Positions 44,440 to 57,914 of a stretch of 64,000 nucleotides of DNA are shown here, in pieces. The notes under the pieces were generated by a model. That model did not search any database and was not told the origin of the DNA. It saw nothing but the letters and a program-made list of their open reading frames with translations. The stretch's first letter is position 1. Each line of letters opens with the position of its first letter. Made by a program: the position numbers and the translations under genes. Source of the DNA: Symsagittifera roscoffensis (Eukaryota; Xenacoelomorpha; Acoela; Convolutidae); the NCBI RefSeq assembly GCF_963678635.1, contig NC_087065.1, forward strand, positions 40,985,430 to 41,049,429. Reading direction: 5' to 3'.

Positions 44440-44647
44440 TGTTGTGATTTGTTTGAGTGTATTAAATGACCTTCGGTATTTAATTAATACCTGTTAACCA
44501 ATTTAGTTACGACCATTGGTCAATATGTGAAAAAGTCAGTTGTCCTTTTAGCGTTCTTAATTCACATACTTCCTTTTAATAGTTTTAGTCTTTTAAGTTT
44601 ATGTACAGTACTTGTACATAGGTATACAGAATTAGAATAGTTTATTA
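44440..44647 (+). repeat. Element G 3' LTR (complete copy)
   Basis: 208 bp, pairs with 38290-38497 (about 11 differences) and is nearly identical to 2232-2439. Confidence 0.92.
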
Positions 44648-47565
44648 ATTGTGTTTTTTACGAGCTGTACGACGAAAAATCCACGATGTTCTACAACTCC
44701 TTAATCAGATTCTTAAATGTCTGACAAGTTTCGCACTCAAAGATGGTTACCAAACTCCGGAAATCTTGTCTAAGCTTTCGAGTGCAAAGTTTCGCACATA
44801 TTTAATTATATGTTGTGACCTGAATTTATACCTCTCTTATTTTACAGCTTTTGGCAGATTTTTTCTGACTTTCAGTGTAAACCAATCCTTCTGAATCTTG
44901 CCCATTTTTTTTCTGATGCTTTTGTTGTTAAGTATTTTACTTATTGTAACTTATTTTAATTTTTTTTGGTCATTGGTCCGACCATTTGCAAAATGGGGAG
45001 GAACTTTGTATTCGGGTGTGTTTTAGATTTTTTCCACGCAAAATCATTTACCACAAATAATTATTGGAGAGAGTTTATTGATATCTGATATTAAATCTCT
45101 CGTAATTCGAGCGACCGTATAAAGTTTCGAAAAAATTTCCCAATGAAATTTTTGGTTTTTCACCTTATTTCCAGCAAATAAAGCGAGGGTTACTATTGCT
45201 ATCTTAATGGCTTTCAGGATTACAATAGCTGAAATTGAAACCTAAAGACTAAATTTTAATTGATTTAAGTTAGTTTTTTTGAGTATTGAGCGCTTCTGTG
45301 AAATCAAACCGTCAAAATTCAAAAAACTGCAAAAAAAATGAAAAATGAAAAAAAAAAAACTAAAAAAAAATGACGTTTTTTAAATGGATTTTATAAAAAA
45401 AAAATTTTCAACAAAATTGTTTCTAACTATTCTTTTTACTATGACTATCAAAGTTTTTTTTTCATCGTTTTTTACACCACGCCGAAAGAAAACAATCTTT
45501 ATTTGAAACTTTTTTTTGTTGTCTCTGTAAGACCATCGTCGGAACATTTTGTGCTACTTGCACACTAACTGGCTCTCCTTGTTTGAGTTATAAGACTACT
45601 ATATTTTATTCTGGCACAGTCTAGCAGCACCGAATTGAGCGAGAGAAAAATCCAACAATTTTGGCTGAACCATACAACGGATCCTTCAACTTCATGGGAA
45701 GATTGGAGTGACTTGTTCAATCAGCCATCATTGCTATCTTAATAGCTGGAAGGCTTACAACAGCTGAAATTCAACCTTTTCACCCGATTAGTTTAACTTT
45801 AATATGATTATTAGCGCCTTCTTATAATCAAAATCCTCAAAATTCGAAAAACTTCAAAAATTTTTTTTAAAAAATGAAATTTTTGAAAACAATTTTTTAA
45901 AATATTTTTTTCCTTGTCATTTTTTTCGAAAACTGTTTTTCAACTTGCGTTTTATGTAGAAAATGCTTCTGTTTTTTGTTGAGATTTTTTTATGACGCCA
46001 CGCCGAAAAAAAACGAACCTAGTTTGAAAAATTGTTGGAACATTTTGTAATATTTGCACACTAACTGGATATCCCTGTTGAAATTAAAGCAATATATTTA
46101 TTCTGCACTGTCGCAGTCTAGCAATAACCAATCAAGTGACGGAGGAATCCTATAATTTCGGCAGAATTATACAACAGACCCTTCAACTTCATGAAAGATT
46201 GGCGCGGCTTACTTCAGTTAGCCATATTACGTGAAGAATTTATAGACACAGATCTTCTGCTTAAGCCAATGGACCGACTCACTACTATTTTACCAAATAT
46301 TCAAATTATTTAGTAGAAACCGAATCGGAAGGCCAAAAAATGCCAGACTGGAAAAAAAGCTAGCAGAGCAAAAACGTGTGACCACGAAGAGGCGCACCTC
46401 AAAAAACAGAACTAAACAAATTCAACGGAATGCGCCCAAAGTGGACTATGAGAGCAATGCTATATATATATTGCTCCCTCTGGGATCAGGAAAAACAAAA
46501 GTTTGCCAAAATTTCACTTAGGTTAAATTTTTTTGCATTTCGTTCAATGGTTTCCGTAATCTCTTATCAGTTACATTGGTTAAACAAATCAAGGTAAATT
46601 TCAAAAAACAAAAATTGTTAAGTACGATAAAAAAAGACGGAGAATGACTTGAAAATTGATGAGTTTCCCTAGCAAAAATGGCTAAGAAATGCGACATATC
46701 CAGCAGAGAGTAAGAATTGTAAAAGATATTTTCGATAAAAAAAATAAAACCTTTGAAATCCAGAGAAAACTGCTGACAAAAACACTACGTTAGTTGAAAT
46801 CATTGAGCGTAGCTCTTATCGACATAAAAGAAGTAGTAAAACCTTTAGAATGATCAAACACTCCAAACCCTCCGGAAACCTTGTATATAATATTAGTAAC
46901 AGTCATTTTATTGTCAATAGAGAGTTCGCCTTAAAAATTGAGACAGGAAACCGATACGAAACATGAGAAAAAGTATTTCCAAAAAGGCATCTGCTAATTT
47001 TTTGAGCAAGAACCGCTACGTGCCAGACCTGTAAATTTTGAGGAAACTACTTGAAAAATGTGTTTCTGAACAAAAAATTGTAAACGAAACGAAAATTGTC
47101 TGATTGCACCGATGTAATAGCCAATCATGCACATGAAGATTGATGTGGAGTGAAACTCTAATGGTTTGAAGCAGGATAACGTGAAAATGGCTACTTTTTT
47201 GTTTTTATTGTCACACCTCTTCATTACGAGGATGATGAAAAAAATCAACGAAACTACTAGAATTGACCTTGTAAACGAATTTTTTTTGCCAAATTATTCA
47301 ATTTGATTCTACCAGTCATGTTAGCTTCATAAAAAGCGACGGCTATCATAAACTAAAATTCTAAATAAAAATAACTTCTCTAAAGTTGGAATATAGGTCG
47401 CTCAAAAATTATCCGTACCACCAATCTATAAAGTTACTACCCATAAATAATCTATTTCAACGAACTCAAAATATATCATTTTGGCTGGGAAAAAAAAGGA
47501 GAAATTAAAAGAAATTTACCCACTATCACTGTCCTTTAAGATCCATCCAGCTGGAAGTGGAGTAC
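44648..47565. other. Copy 2 of the intergenic stretch at 2440-5360
   Basis: Includes the degenerate ~0.53 kb tandem duplication at about 45188-46236 and no recognised gene. Differs from copy 1 mainly in homopolymer lengths and scattered substitutions. Confidence 0.7.
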
Positions 47566-47993
47566 CTGTTTATGTAATTTACACTTTCGGAAGATGACCA
47601 TGTGGAGATTGTCCAATCGCTTACATTCACTGACCGTCGAGTCTGCCTTACTGTGCTAACTGGTGAGGTAGAATAAAGCAACGGGGTGCTCTCTCCTGCA
47701 GTGCTTCTATTGAAGCGGGTAGCTGATGCGTCTTTTGCATATTGGAGGTTGTTGTCGGCCATCAACTCTTCAAGCCGGTCCCCTCTGCTATCCTGGGGTT
47801 GACGAGTACCAAAGAGAGGGGTAAGCCTTGACGTCGGCTCCGAACATGCAATCTTCATCGGATGGTATGTTGTCGAGGACAAGTACGGGCTGAGAAAAGA
47901 TGTTCGTCTGGTTGTTCCATTTTTCCTCGATAGGCTCAGCCTGACTGAGCTCGACTCATTGCACAAGGGCAGCTCCAGCACGCACTTGCGTAA
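47566..47993 (-). CDS. Candidate host exon, second copy
   Basis: Same length, same frame and same encoded protein as 5361-5788, with both putative splice sites conserved. The single base difference I noticed is synonymous (Ser codon at ~47952). See the first copy for content; family unrecognised. Confidence 0.4.
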
Positions 47994-49145
47994 CTTTTGA
48001 TATAGGTGAGAAAACCACCAAATGCTCTGATCCCTGGTGGAAAATCTGGTGTGGAAATGTAACCCCGAGAAAAATGAGTGTTACCAGTCTAGGTTTAATT
48101 CAAAATAGAACGCTTAAATTGCATTTCAAAACTAACTTAGGACAGCCAGTTTATGTCATAAGTTTTTCACATCAAAATTTAGCCTTATAGTATGAGCAGT
48201 TGTTGTAATTACTGTTATTCCAGTTACTTATTGCAGTTATTTTTTGTTTTAGCAGTTATTGTAATAATTTAGCAGTAAATGTAATTACAAAAATTTCTCA
48301 TATAAAAAAATGGCTAAAACGGTTACTTAAACTTTTTAATAAGAAAAACTTTATCCGAAGATATGATTTGATGAACATAATCCAAATTGCATCTGATTGT
48401 TTGGAAAATGATTTTCATTGTGTTTATCAGTTTAACTTCCAGGCAGAAAAGTTTTTCTGTTATTGGGCTTACTTCAAATTCATCTTTTTTATTTTGATTC
48501 TTGCATAACATGGCAGTTTTTCGTTTACTCCTAATATTTTGGAGTTGACAAAATAATTTCCAATCAAGAGACACAAAAACTGGTAAAAATTTATACTTGA
48601 GTTTCAGTTCGGATGGTGAATCCAAAAATTTGCACAACCTCAGCTTTTTTTAAATGCAAAAAATAATTGTTTTTCATGTGAAGTGTTAAAAACTGATTAA
48701 ATTCCCTTCAGGAGAATTGCTGAGTAGTGTAGATGATGCATGACAACAAGCGTAGATGACCCATGACCCATCAAAATTAATTTTTTTGTTAGCGGTTTTT
48801 CATTGTAATGTTTTATTTGCACAAAACATTTTTCTTGAAATCATCTTGATTTCTTTTTTAAAAATTCAGAATTAACCGAGAATCAGTCCCACTAACTTAT
48901 TTTTCAAGTTTTTGACAATAAAAATTTTATCGGAGAAAGTAGAGTGTTTTCCCCGTTGCTGAATTTTTTCGGCTGTAAATTATAAAGTTGTTTTCTTGGC
49001 CTTTAGTTTAAGAAGAAAGGACTGGAAAAATTGTGATATTTTGAGCAGCTTTTTTTTCCAAGTTTTCAAGCGCTAAAATCACACCATTATGTTCACAGAA
49101 AAGACGGTGTCGTCGGCGTTTTGTTTGTTTTACAGGAGTCAGTTA
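47994..49145. other. Copy 2 of the intergenic stretch at 5789-6939
   Basis: No gene. A one-base loss near 48490 and other changes join short frames into a 104-codon open frame at 48323-48637 that was two pieces in copy 1; neither has a recognisable motif. Confidence 0.5.
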
Positions 49146-49406
49146 AACGCTTATTTGAACCTTTTTTGTAAAGATTAGAATAAAGTGGTCCCAGTACAGT
49201 ATCCAGTGGAAACCCTGATTTAAAGAACCCGTTTGATTCGACGTTATTGATAAGTGTTTTCTGTTTGTTAACAATTGCTTGTGAGAGAGTTTATCATTTG
49301 AATTGCACTTTCGGAGAATAATTCTATTTTTTAATCCAAGAACCTGTATTTGATTGCTTTGGATAGGTCTAACAAATAAAATGAAAAACATTTGTTTTTT
49401 TTTCAT
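49146..49406 (-). pseudogene. LINE RT fragment, second copy
   Basis: Identical in content to 6940-7200, including the frameshift before the VLGPLYSNLYKKG segment. Confidence 0.6.
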
Positions 49407-50466
49407 GGTTTTTTTGAAATTTTTTTTGCAGCGCTAGATAGCATCCCTTGTTGACTAGGAGGAACTAAAGCCAAATTGAGAGTCACAGAAGAGATTTTGA
49501 GTGTCGAATATGTCATTTACTTGCTTCTATAAAAGAAAGTTCCTCGTGCTCCAGTTTTTGAAACTAATCTGTAGTTTTCTGGATCTTCTGGATTTTATTT
49601 TTTGTATATTGGTGTAACCATTGATTTTTTTTGGGTAACTCTGGTTATTGAACTCTTCCAGATATTAATTTTGAAGGAACAAAAGTTGCATGTAGATTTA
49701 CTTGCATCCATATTTCAAACCCCATACTGAAAAAAGTTTGTCAGTTCAACCTGGTAGTTTTTTATTTTAAGATATAGCAAAATTTTCTTACACTCAACGC
49801 ATGTGAAGAAATTGATTAAAAGTTTTTTTTATTATGAAACGCATGTTCTTATTAAAATTATTTTTTGTTATGGCTTCGCCGGAAAATTTTCTAAAAGTGG
49901 AACTCAACTTGATTTTTTTTTTATTTTCCTGCGTCATGGACGAATTTCCCTTTTTGGCATTTAACTTTTTCATTGACAACAGCTGTGAATTAAAAAGATC
50001 AGCGCAAAGTTTTTTTCAGCATTATCATTTCCTATTTAAGTAGTCTTAGGCTCAGCACAATTTTTTGCTGCGACAACATTACAGTTGAAAAATTTGAACA
50101 AATTTTCTCGAATTAATTGACTATAGAAGTTATTCCAGTGTATCGTTGCTTAAGCTGTTTCGAATTTCTTCTTATAGGAAAAAAATGCTGACATGAACTG
50201 TGCGTTTCGAAGGAAAATTTGTTTGCGTGATCTGATTTCAGTAAGGATTATTGAGACTAAAGGTCTATTTTAAATGGAGGAGGGAAAAAATTTTGACAGC
50301 TTGGTATTTTATATTATAATCAGTGATTGTGTAGTCTATTAGAGTTCTTGAATGTATTGGTGTTGTGTTGCTTTTAACATCAAGATTATGCAGTTAAAAA
50401 TTAAATAAAGCAAAATACATAATTGAAGCAAATTATGCCTTGTCTCCTACATTTTTCAATCAGGTA

Positions 50467-50490
50467 AGAGTAGTAGTAGGAGTAGTAGTG

Positions 50491-50526
<36 letters not shown>

Positions 50527-50587
50527 ATAATAATAATAATAATCATAATAATAATAATAAAATTAATAATCAAAATAATAATCATAA

Positions 50588-50623
<36 letters not shown>

Positions 50624-50625
50624 CG

Positions 50626-50716
<91 letters not shown>

Positions 50717-50717
50717 G
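50467..50717. repeat. TAG/AAT microsatellite, second copy
   Basis: About 30 bp longer than the copy at 8263-8483, with a longer second TAG run. Confidence 0.97.
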
Positions 50718-50922
50718 GCTTTTGTATAGCACAAGGGGTTTCCGCTGTCAGATTTTTGTTGCAGAATGAAGTTTTGCTTCTAAAAATGTTTGATGAGCAA
50801 CCAAAATCTATTCTCCATGTGCACTTGCTCATTTGTTCATAGTCTTGTCTTTCTACCTTTTCCTCCAAAATGAGAAAAGCAGAAAAGCATGATGCCCAGA
50901 ACAGATTGGGATTTCTCTGTTT

Positions 50923-53123
50923 TAGTCACTCCATTTCCGAAGAGCAATTGTTTTTCGTTTTTGCACTTTTGATTCGAAAGTATTTATCCATACTTTTCTA
51001 ATAGTACACTTGTACAACGCAATTAAATCACTTTGAATAACTCTTGAGCTTAAACCCACGCTTTGAAATATGGCGTCATTGGCAAAAAAGGCTAAAACTA
51101 TTGTGCACACCATGTCGAAAGGTCGTTAACAAAAACAAGGAACAGTAAGGGGCCCAAAATACTCCCCTGCGGGACAACGCGAGTATTTTTTTTGGTGACG
51201 AGTATACTCCATTTACGCGCAAAAATTTCACACGTTTTGTCAGGTATGATTCGATTTGTTTTCAGTAGCTCATTTTTCATGCTAGTGTCTTAGAGTTTTT
51301 TGAAAAGCAGACAATGATTCACTCAGTCAAAAGCCTTACTGTTGTCAGTAAAACTTATATCAGCATCAGTTTGACCTTCAATGCCCTGGTATAATTTTTG
51401 CAAAAAGGTGACTAATGGCTAATGGGAATATCTTTGATTGTAATTTCCGAAAACAAAACTGGGCTGCATGGGAAAAGTATGGTAATGATCATAAAAACAT
51501 CTAAAATATTTTTTGATAGCCGAGATAACGGTCTGTAACTTGTAAAATTACAAGTATCGCGTTTTTCAAGCAAGTGCCAACTTCTTCTTAAAAACTTTGA
51601 TAGAGAATGAGAAAGAATAAAGCAAACTTTTTTGTGCATTGTTGGTGGAATTTCGCCAGGTCCTCTACTCTTGTTTAGGTCCAAGTTCATGCAAATTTCA
51701 ACATTTTCCTTTTCTCAAAGCTCACAAAACTCAGCAGTTTTACGCAATCATTGACACTGTTCCCTTCACTGAAGGTTGTGGACTTTGTATATACAAAAGA
51801 GAAGAAGATTGAGATTAAGTCTGCTTTACCTTTGTCCATCTCATCGGAGACATTCTCGTGAAACAGTTTCCGTGAGAGATTTGTTTTCCTATAGTTTTGA
51901 CGTCACTCGTTCTGCAGCCAGCTCTTGTTCGTATTGATCTTTGTCAGTTTTTGATTAGTATCGACTAAATCTACAAATGTTCTGACGTTGGCATAAAACT
52001 TAGGAACGTTTTTCCGCGCATTCTTAAGGCACTTTGTATAACGCGATGTTTTTTGCGTTATCCAAGGTGGCAGCAGCGTTTAGTGTGCTGTTTTCCTTGT
52101 TGAATTGTGCGATGTTGCAGCATTGCGCCAGTTATACCACAACATTAGAACTTTATTAGGGTTCGACCAAAGAAAAGTTTCAAATTTCGTTTTAATTAAT
52201 ATTTCTAGCAGTTTTCTAAAATTGCATTTTCAGTAACTATAAACCAAACTTTTGCAGTAATTTGCAGCAAAAAGGACAATATTTCAACCTATTTTAATGG
52301 GAAAGTGGTTCGGAGGTTTGCTAGATTAGTTTTCCCCTTGAATACTTTCATTAATTACTATCTGTATGTTTTTTTTTCACTAAATTTGAATCTAGAATAC
52401 CATTTGCTGCAGTTTGGAACGAGATATTAAGTTGCAAACATTATCAATCGAATAAATTAAGAAAAATATGTTCTTGCTCGGCAACAGTAGAAAGACTCGT
52501 CCAGTTTATAGTTGAAAGCCCCTTTATTATTATTTCATCAAAATTCTTTTTAGTTTTCTATAATATTTGAAACAGGTTTTTCATATCAGCTTTCGTTTAA
52601 GCTTAAGTACTGTTTGAGGGCGGTTAATAACTGCAAACAAAAAATATTTCTGTTTACATGAACTAATCAGGCATGCAGTTACTGAATCATCATCTTTTAA
52701 ACTTTTTTTAACATTCTCCGAGGTGATTTCCTTTTTTACGCAAATCAAAGAGCCACCGTGCGCTGTTGTTCCGTATTTTGCTCTTCTATTTGATAAGAAA
52801 CCTTGATAAGGAGGTAGGAAATGTTCGCCTTCTGCAATATTTTCTGCGAGACATCTTACAGATATGCACATAATATCAACAGAAATTACTAGCTGATAGT
52901 ATAAAAAAATCTCCTTCAATCGGAATTATATAAACTTATAATGTTATAACACAACATGCTTAGTTCACCATTTAAATTTTCTAGTGACTCTTCAATCACT
53001 ATTACTTGATTATAGATTTGAATTCTGACCGTTTTCGTTTCAATTCTTCAAAGTTCAGATGAAAAACTTTGATGCTAGCCCTGTAGTTCTCCAGTTGCTC
53101 TGTAATTTTTTCATACATAATAA
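50923..53123 (-). pseudogene. Degenerate LINE ORF2, second copy
   Basis: Copy of 8690-10890. Single-base indels leave longer RT pieces open here: 51280-51098 shows RVVPQGSILGPLLFLVFVND in one frame, and 51690-51412 shows DLNKSRGPGEIPP with CNFTSYRPLSRLSK, the standard RxNYRPxSxLS motif. These make the LINE identity clearer than in copy 1. The endonuclease is at 52919-52581. Confidence 0.82.
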
Positions 53124-54144
53124 AAGACCGGAAAATATTTGATTACCTTTGCTGGTTGTAGTTTTTTTTTGAAAAGTAATGATAGAAATAATGAGTAATT
53201 ATATTTGAAAACATAACAAAAGTATAATTAAAACAAGTGCGCATTAGAAGCACAAACTCTTTGAAAAAGGACACAAAAGTCATAAAACTCAGGCATTCCT
53301 TAAAATTTATTTAAGATTGCATGTGACAACCTTTCGAAAATTGATTCTTTTGTTAAACAATCGTGTATTTTAATTGGTTCATGTTCATTGTAAGCAAACA
53401 CAGAAAAAACTAGCGAATACAAACACAGCAATTTAGAATTAGGAAACACTAAGTAACATTAAAAAACCAAGGAACTAAAAAAAAGTACATTTAACCAAAT
53501 TTTCTGGCAATAATTTTTAAATTTGATTGGTGGATAGATTTTGGTTTTTATTTAGAACCAAGTATTTGTCTCTCATGATTTTTTAAGATCTGTAAGTCCT
53601 TTTAAATCAAATTTATTAACCTGAACAGGGGCATAGTTCCAAAAACGTTCGATGAAGAACACTAAAAAAACGCTTCAATTACTGTATAAAAGTCTGTGCA
53701 TCAATACATTGAGTTGTAATAAAGATTAATTTTAATCTTTAATTAATTGCTAAAACAGTATATCGAATTCACAATTTTCAATATTTTTGTATTATTAGCA
53801 AGCATTTTGTCCTGCTCAGAAAAAAAGTACCAGGCTTTTGAAAACGATTATCTTAATTATTGTCGTTACCGATAAAAGTATTGCGCATACTTGGTTAGCT
53901 GGTGGTTTTTATGATTGAACCTGCTATGATCATTAAAAGAAGTATAACTAAAAGAAGGATAATAAAAATAATTCATAAACTTTTATTTAATTACTGGCAA
54001 ACATTTCTGACGGACAGAAGTAATTAAACTGAGCAATCAGTGCACGTCGACGTTTGTTCTGCATGTAAAATCTGAAGCCGATAAACCTTGAAAATTTGTC
54101 AGACCAAAATGAAAATGCGAGGTTGTCGAAGATACGATAATTTT
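53124..54144. other. Copy 2 of the AT-rich left flank of element M
   Basis: Matches 10891-11911; nothing recognised. Confidence 0.5.
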
Positions 54145-54576
54145 TGTAGGATCAACCCAACAAATGCTTTCTCGGTATAGAACAAGGATTCAGTGTAAGT
54201 TAAATTGAATACTCGAATTATCTACAAATGCTTTAATAATTATACACACAATTGATCTCGCAGACTTATGAAATAAATAAAAGTATTTAGTTTTAAAAAT
54301 GTTTATCCAGGAAGGATTTATTATACAACTGATTGCTCTGATTGTTCAAATTTTTTGATGCTCCCGGGTGCCCCGTTTCTACCCTTAATCTGGGTAAATA
54401 TCGTTTTTACCCTGATTACAAATTTTTGCACCTTTGGTCAGCTTTATACGAAACTATATAAAGTGAGGTTTTCTTCCGCCTGTCAAGACGTTTGCATGAT
54501 AATCCAAGTTATTTAATGCGTTGACAATTCTCAGTCATCATCCTTTGCCAAACTAGTTCAAGCTGTGATCTTTACA
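54145..54576 (-). repeat. Element M 3' LTR, second copy
   Basis: 432 bp, nearly identical to 11912-12343; same left flank AATTT. Confidence 0.87.
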
Positions 54577-54722
54577 TTTTTGCAAAGAGGAAACTTCTGT
54601 TTCCCTACAATGTTCCCCTGCTTGAAATTTGAGAGTTCCACTCACGACGGAGCAATTATATTGGGTGTTTTTGCAAATCAGTTGGTCCCCATGATACATT
54701 TTTACCACTTTTAGCACCTTAT

Positions 54723-55618
54723 AGGGGATTATTTTTATGGAGCACATCAACAATTTTGTCAGAAAGCAAACCTCCAATTTAGGTTTCCAATCTATGGCGC
54801 AACACATCTTTTGCTGCTTCTAGGCCTCTTTTATTGTAAGCTTTTCTCGCCTTTGCATCCATGAGAAAATTTCGGCTTTCAATCAGCACCCTTAAGTAGT
54901 CCTCTGTTCAGCCTTTATCTGTGTGGCCTAGAAGACAAAATATCTTAAAATGCATATTCACTATTTCATGCGGCACAGTTCCGGCAAAAAAATATCAAAG
55001 AGGCAGGGAGGGGCGTAAAAAGGACTCTGTGCGTCTTGTAGACGCAGTCTCTTACAGAGTTGTTCTTTTGCGAAAGCTTATGCTTTCAATTTAGCTTGAA
55101 GGTTCTTCTTCTTCTCTGACTTTCAGAGATTTTCTCCTATTTCGAAAGCTTTCATCTCTCTGCAAAAATTTCTGCTTTTAAGTTGGCGTGAAGCTTCCTC
55201 CTCTCTCTCTGACTTTCAGAGATTTTATTTTATTTCGATGGCTTTAATTTTTAATTTGTAGCCTTCAACGGCTCCCTCCATTTGCAGGAGTGTCTCTATC
55301 CCGTTGTTATCCTCAGTTTGAGAAATTTTCAGTTGCTCCCTGAGTTGCAGGCTTGTCGCCCCCAGCTTTTCCTTCTCATTCTAATACCTCTCCCCTCCAT
55401 TTATCTGACCCTTGAGGTTGATCACACCCTCGCATGAAATTGGCGCTCGGTTCACAATTTTTAGTGGTTGTAGCTGTTCGAGTGGCGCCACAGTTCTATA
55501 TATAGTTGTGTTAACGCCTTATATCGTGATTACATTAGGCCGGACCACAACCTTAACTTCAAACAGTTCCCGCAGAAAATAAACAAAATCCCCCACTTCT
55601 GGTTCCTCTCGGTTTCCT
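54723..55618 (-). pseudogene. Coiled-coil plus J-domain-like ORF, second copy
   Basis: The same broken frame as 12490-13385 with the HTDKG loop and FLMDAKARKAYNKRG retained; one missense difference in the J-like helix (ESRNFL for EARNFL) and one near the frameshift (PPCLF for PPSLF). The stops are shared. Confidence 0.5.
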
Positions 55619-55656
55619 AAAAATCAAATTAATATATGTATATGTAAAAATTAATT

Positions 55657-55661
<5 letters not shown>

Positions 55662-55748
<87 letters not shown>

Positions 55749-55755
55749 TATATAA
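55662..55755. repeat. (AT)n microsatellite, second copy
   Basis: About 33 bp longer than 13429-13490, with a CATATAT interruption. Confidence 0.97.
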
Positions 55756-55764
55756 GCTAGAAAT

Positions 55765-57830
55765 GACCTCATGCAATATCTTCTTAATCCTACATCCTAC
55801 GCTGTGCTCTCAATTCTTCTGTTCTTAATCCCACAGGAAGCGATGTGTTTCGTTTTAATTGCATTCACACATATCTAATTTTTATTCGTCCAATCATGCG
55901 ATGCTTATGTGACTTACTACCTGGTTGAAAAATGCAATGTCCTGGTGTCCCGTGCATTGCACGTTTGTTTCCCTTAGCAAACATTGTTTTTCTTTTTCCT
56001 GTCTGTATCTATTTCTAGAGATTTTCCTCATGTGCCAATAATAACTGTACTCCCCATTTGGGTTTAACGACTGGAATACCGTTTCCTTATTGATCTCAAC
56101 ATTTCTTCAAGCTGCAGAGACAAAGAAACGTACAGTAATCCTAAATTTTTACATTGAGGTTAAACTTTTAATGTAGTGGTTGCGACTTCCCTAGCTATTC
56201 CCCAATAACGGTGCATCTGTGTTTCCATTTCTGCAAACCATGGAAAATAAAATCAGCTGTATGATGGAACTTTTAAGCCAAATGGTCAAATTGATCACGA
56301 GCATATTCCCCGTTTTGTCCCAGGAACATCTCTTTTCCTGTTATTGTGTTCGTAATTTATCTCATAAGTTGTGACAACTGACTGTCTCTCAAATCTTTAT
56401 CGGGAAAAAAACCACCACCGGTTTTATCAAGGGTGATTAAAGTTGCATATTTTTCGCAGGTTGTATATGTTTTTTTTGGCGTGCGAATCAACTTCAGTCG
56501 TTTTGCACATGATACGCAGGACTCATTACCTAATTCAGAAGCATTAGGACAGACTTGATTGCAGAGCGTGAGAGTATTATTGCGATAGATTAATTTTTTG
56601 ATTGGGTCCATAAGTTTTAGGTGCGACTCTTTGTAACTATTTGTAACTTCCACTGGTACTTCTTCAGTGTAGAAAACTGTTTCGGCGAATTTGACTTGTA
56701 TTTTGCACATTAAAAAATCTACAAAATGCCCCAGCTTTTTCAGAGTGGTAACCTCGAAGCAATTTTTTTCCTTATGAAAATTTTCTCCGCTTCCGGTTTC
56801 TTTCGCTAAATGCCAAATATTTTTTATCTATGTTTTCATTGGTTAAAAACTCCCAGGTTAAAAACATTTTTAGTTCAATTTGATTTACATCTTTACTGGT
56901 TAATCTCTTGAAGTTTACTGACAAATCAAATGTGGTTTTCTCTGCTGTGAAAGATACGGAAAGGTGGTTCCTTTTATTCCTACTGAATAATGGTTTAATT
57001 TCTGAAAATTTCAATAGCGAAAAACCACTTTTTACGGAAATTTCAATTTGCCCTGAAAGGTAATTACTATTCTTTGTTGCCAAGAGCAAAGCGCTAATTG
57101 AGTTCAAAAATTTTGCTAACGAAATTACTGGACCTCCCGTTGTTTTCACATCGATAATGTACGTTACCTAATCAAGTTCGAAACTCTTGCTCCCCCCTTT
57201 CTAACTTGTGCCATTCCTGTTGGGTTCTCAAAAACCTACAAAATACCAATACCTACGATTTTTATTTGTGCATTCAATGTCCCAATGGTTAATTCACCAT
57301 TGTTTATAACTGAGCCGATAATGTTTTTATCAGTTGGAGAAGATCACACCACTGGATATACATATTTGACACCTCTTTTGTTCACCTCATGAAAGCTTTT
57401 GCTAATTTTACTTTGAAACTATTTGAACACTCTGATGCTAACATGCTAACCACTTTCTCCAGAGGTATAGTAATATCCTCGTTTCCAAAGCCTGGAAATT
57501 TAACCGTTTTTGTGTCCCATTTTTTCTCAAGCTTGCAATAAGCTTGGAATTATCATGCAGGTATGTTGCTTAACCCCACCAGCTGCTTTTCTTAGGAAGA
57601 AGCTTGGAATATTCATGCAGCTATGTTGCATAATCCCACCAGCTGCTTTTATTAAGTGCCGTGACTGAATATGACGCCAAATACATGCAATACTTCTGCC
57701 TGACTTCTGATGCTACTGGTTTATACATTAAGTCCCAGCTTTTAAGCGTATTTGGTTTCCGTTTTGTTTGAGGCAATCGCTATTTTTGCTCAAGGATTTT
57801 GTTTCAGAGTCAAAAAATTTGTTCAAAATC
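55765..57830 (-). pseudogene. Env-position frame of element M, second copy
   Basis: Open pieces are longer than in unit A. 56710-56357 runs on from the Cys cluster through TPKKTYTTCEKYATLI to GGGFFPDKDLRDSQLSQ, adding one more Cys. 57149-56772 carries the FSFTAEK-type segment. Otherwise as in 13500-15560. Confidence 0.45.
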
Positions 57831-57914
57831 GTGTGCGATTGAAATGTCGCCAGATAGTTCTCCTAAGCTCACTCGGTTTTCTAGTATTGTACAGTTTATT
57901 ACCTTTCGTTCCAT

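Larger units (their letters stand above)
38290..44647 (+). mobile_element. Ty3/gypsy element G, complete but dead
   Basis: A 6.36-kb plus-strand element: 5' LTR, PBS, gag, protease, RT, RNase H, integrase, C-terminal tail, polypurine tract, 3' LTR. There are at least four stops and four frameshifts through gag-pol. The two LTRs differ at about 11 of 208 positions (~5%), so insertion is old relative to the ~0.5% block duplication. Flanks GTTGT and ATTGT may be a 5-bp target-site duplication with one change. Confidence 0.93.
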